From Isoetes taiwanensis (Eukaryota; Streptophyta; Lycopodiopsida; Isoetales; Isoetaceae): a DNA stretch of 64,000 nucleotides. The translations under genes and the position numbers were made by a program. A model generated the notes under the pieces. It was not told where the DNA came from, did not search any database, and saw only the letters and a program-made list of their open reading frames with translations. This document shows, one piece after another, positions 63,774 to 64,000 of the stretch (position 1 is its first letter; each line of letters begins with the position of its first letter). Where the stretch lies: positions 5,460,698-5,524,697 of the forward strand of contig JAJEKV010000051.1 of NCBI GenBank assembly GCA_021234155.1, given 5' to 3'.

Positions 63774-63986
63774 TTAAACTTGGTGATCTGAAGTTCCTGC
63801 TGGAGGTTTGATGAACAAGTCAGCAAGCTGGTCACGAGTGAATGGTAGGCCAATCCAAGTTGACCCCCCAGAGATAAATGCTGGCAGCTGCAGTTCCATC
63901 CATAAGTTCTTCAGGCATAAGGCTATCTGTACGCACAGATTAAATTCGTCTTCAGCACTGCTCAATGTAGGCTGCTTCTTTGACAT
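63774..63986 (-). pseudogene. Ty1/copia RNase H fragment
   Basis: SKKQPTLSSAEDEFNL and TRDQLADLFIKPP match the end of the copia RNase H domain (KKQ..V..SS.EAEY...; DQ.AD.FTKPL). Intermediate catalytic residues are altered. It is a short scrap of an element that may continue past the window edge. Confidence 0.75.
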
Positions 63987-64000
63987 GGAGCATCTTGTAT

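Overview
The window looks like nuclear DNA of a land plant with a large, transposon-rich genome. The signs are long AT-rich introns, a Ty3/gypsy chromovirus primed by initiator-Met tRNA, PIF/Harbinger, copia and LINE copies, a plant-type kinase gene, and relics of a calcium-dependent protein kinase and of the fused plant HisH-HisF enzyme. A fern or gymnosperm is plausible, but nothing seen fixes the species.

Layout. 0.5-1.5 kb: a broken CDPK fragment (minus). 1.8-2.1 kb: two tRNA-derived, SINE-like units. 5.26-15.24 kb: a cluster with an endonuclease-less LINE, a two-gene PIF/Harbinger element and a 5'-truncated LINE, punctuated by four (CT)n tracts. 15.35-16.03 kb: exons of a dead imidazole glycerol phosphate synthase gene. 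18.3-20.8 kb: non-coding repeats. 21.96-24.68 kb: a third LINE with a pentanucleotide expansion beside its YADD box. 25.3-28.05 kb: a gypsy relic lacking reverse transcriptase. 29.1-36.5 kb: a 3.7-kb tandem duplication containing pieces of an unidentified gene. 35,522-48,672: a 13.15-kb chromovirus with two LTRs, TSD ATGTA, PBS and PPT, inserted into that gene. 50.2-63.2 kb: thirteen phase-consistent exons of a host kinase gene with a nearly full-length antisense LINE in one intron. 63.8-64.0 kb: a copia scrap.

The main discovery candidate is in the chromovirus. Its first open reading frame, between the PBS and gag, encodes a divergent histone H3. It begins MARTKQIARK, carries about 260 residues of charged tail, and ends in an H3 histone fold ([33 protein letters not shown]). 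One frameshift breaks the fold in this copy. Two further unidentified ORFs lie between it and gag, and the integrase ends in a chromodomain-like segment. One element thus carries both an H3-like protein and a candidate H3-tail reader.

A second theme is the LINE family. Four copies, otherwise diverged, share a 3' stem-loop with compensatory base changes and end in different simple repeats rather than poly(A). Two copies are bounded on both sides by (CT)n, suggesting insertion into microsatellites.

Most transposon ORFs are frameshifted, and repeated copies differ by clustered small indels, so some breaks may be sequencing error. The kinase gene, by contrast, joins in frame at every junction seen.
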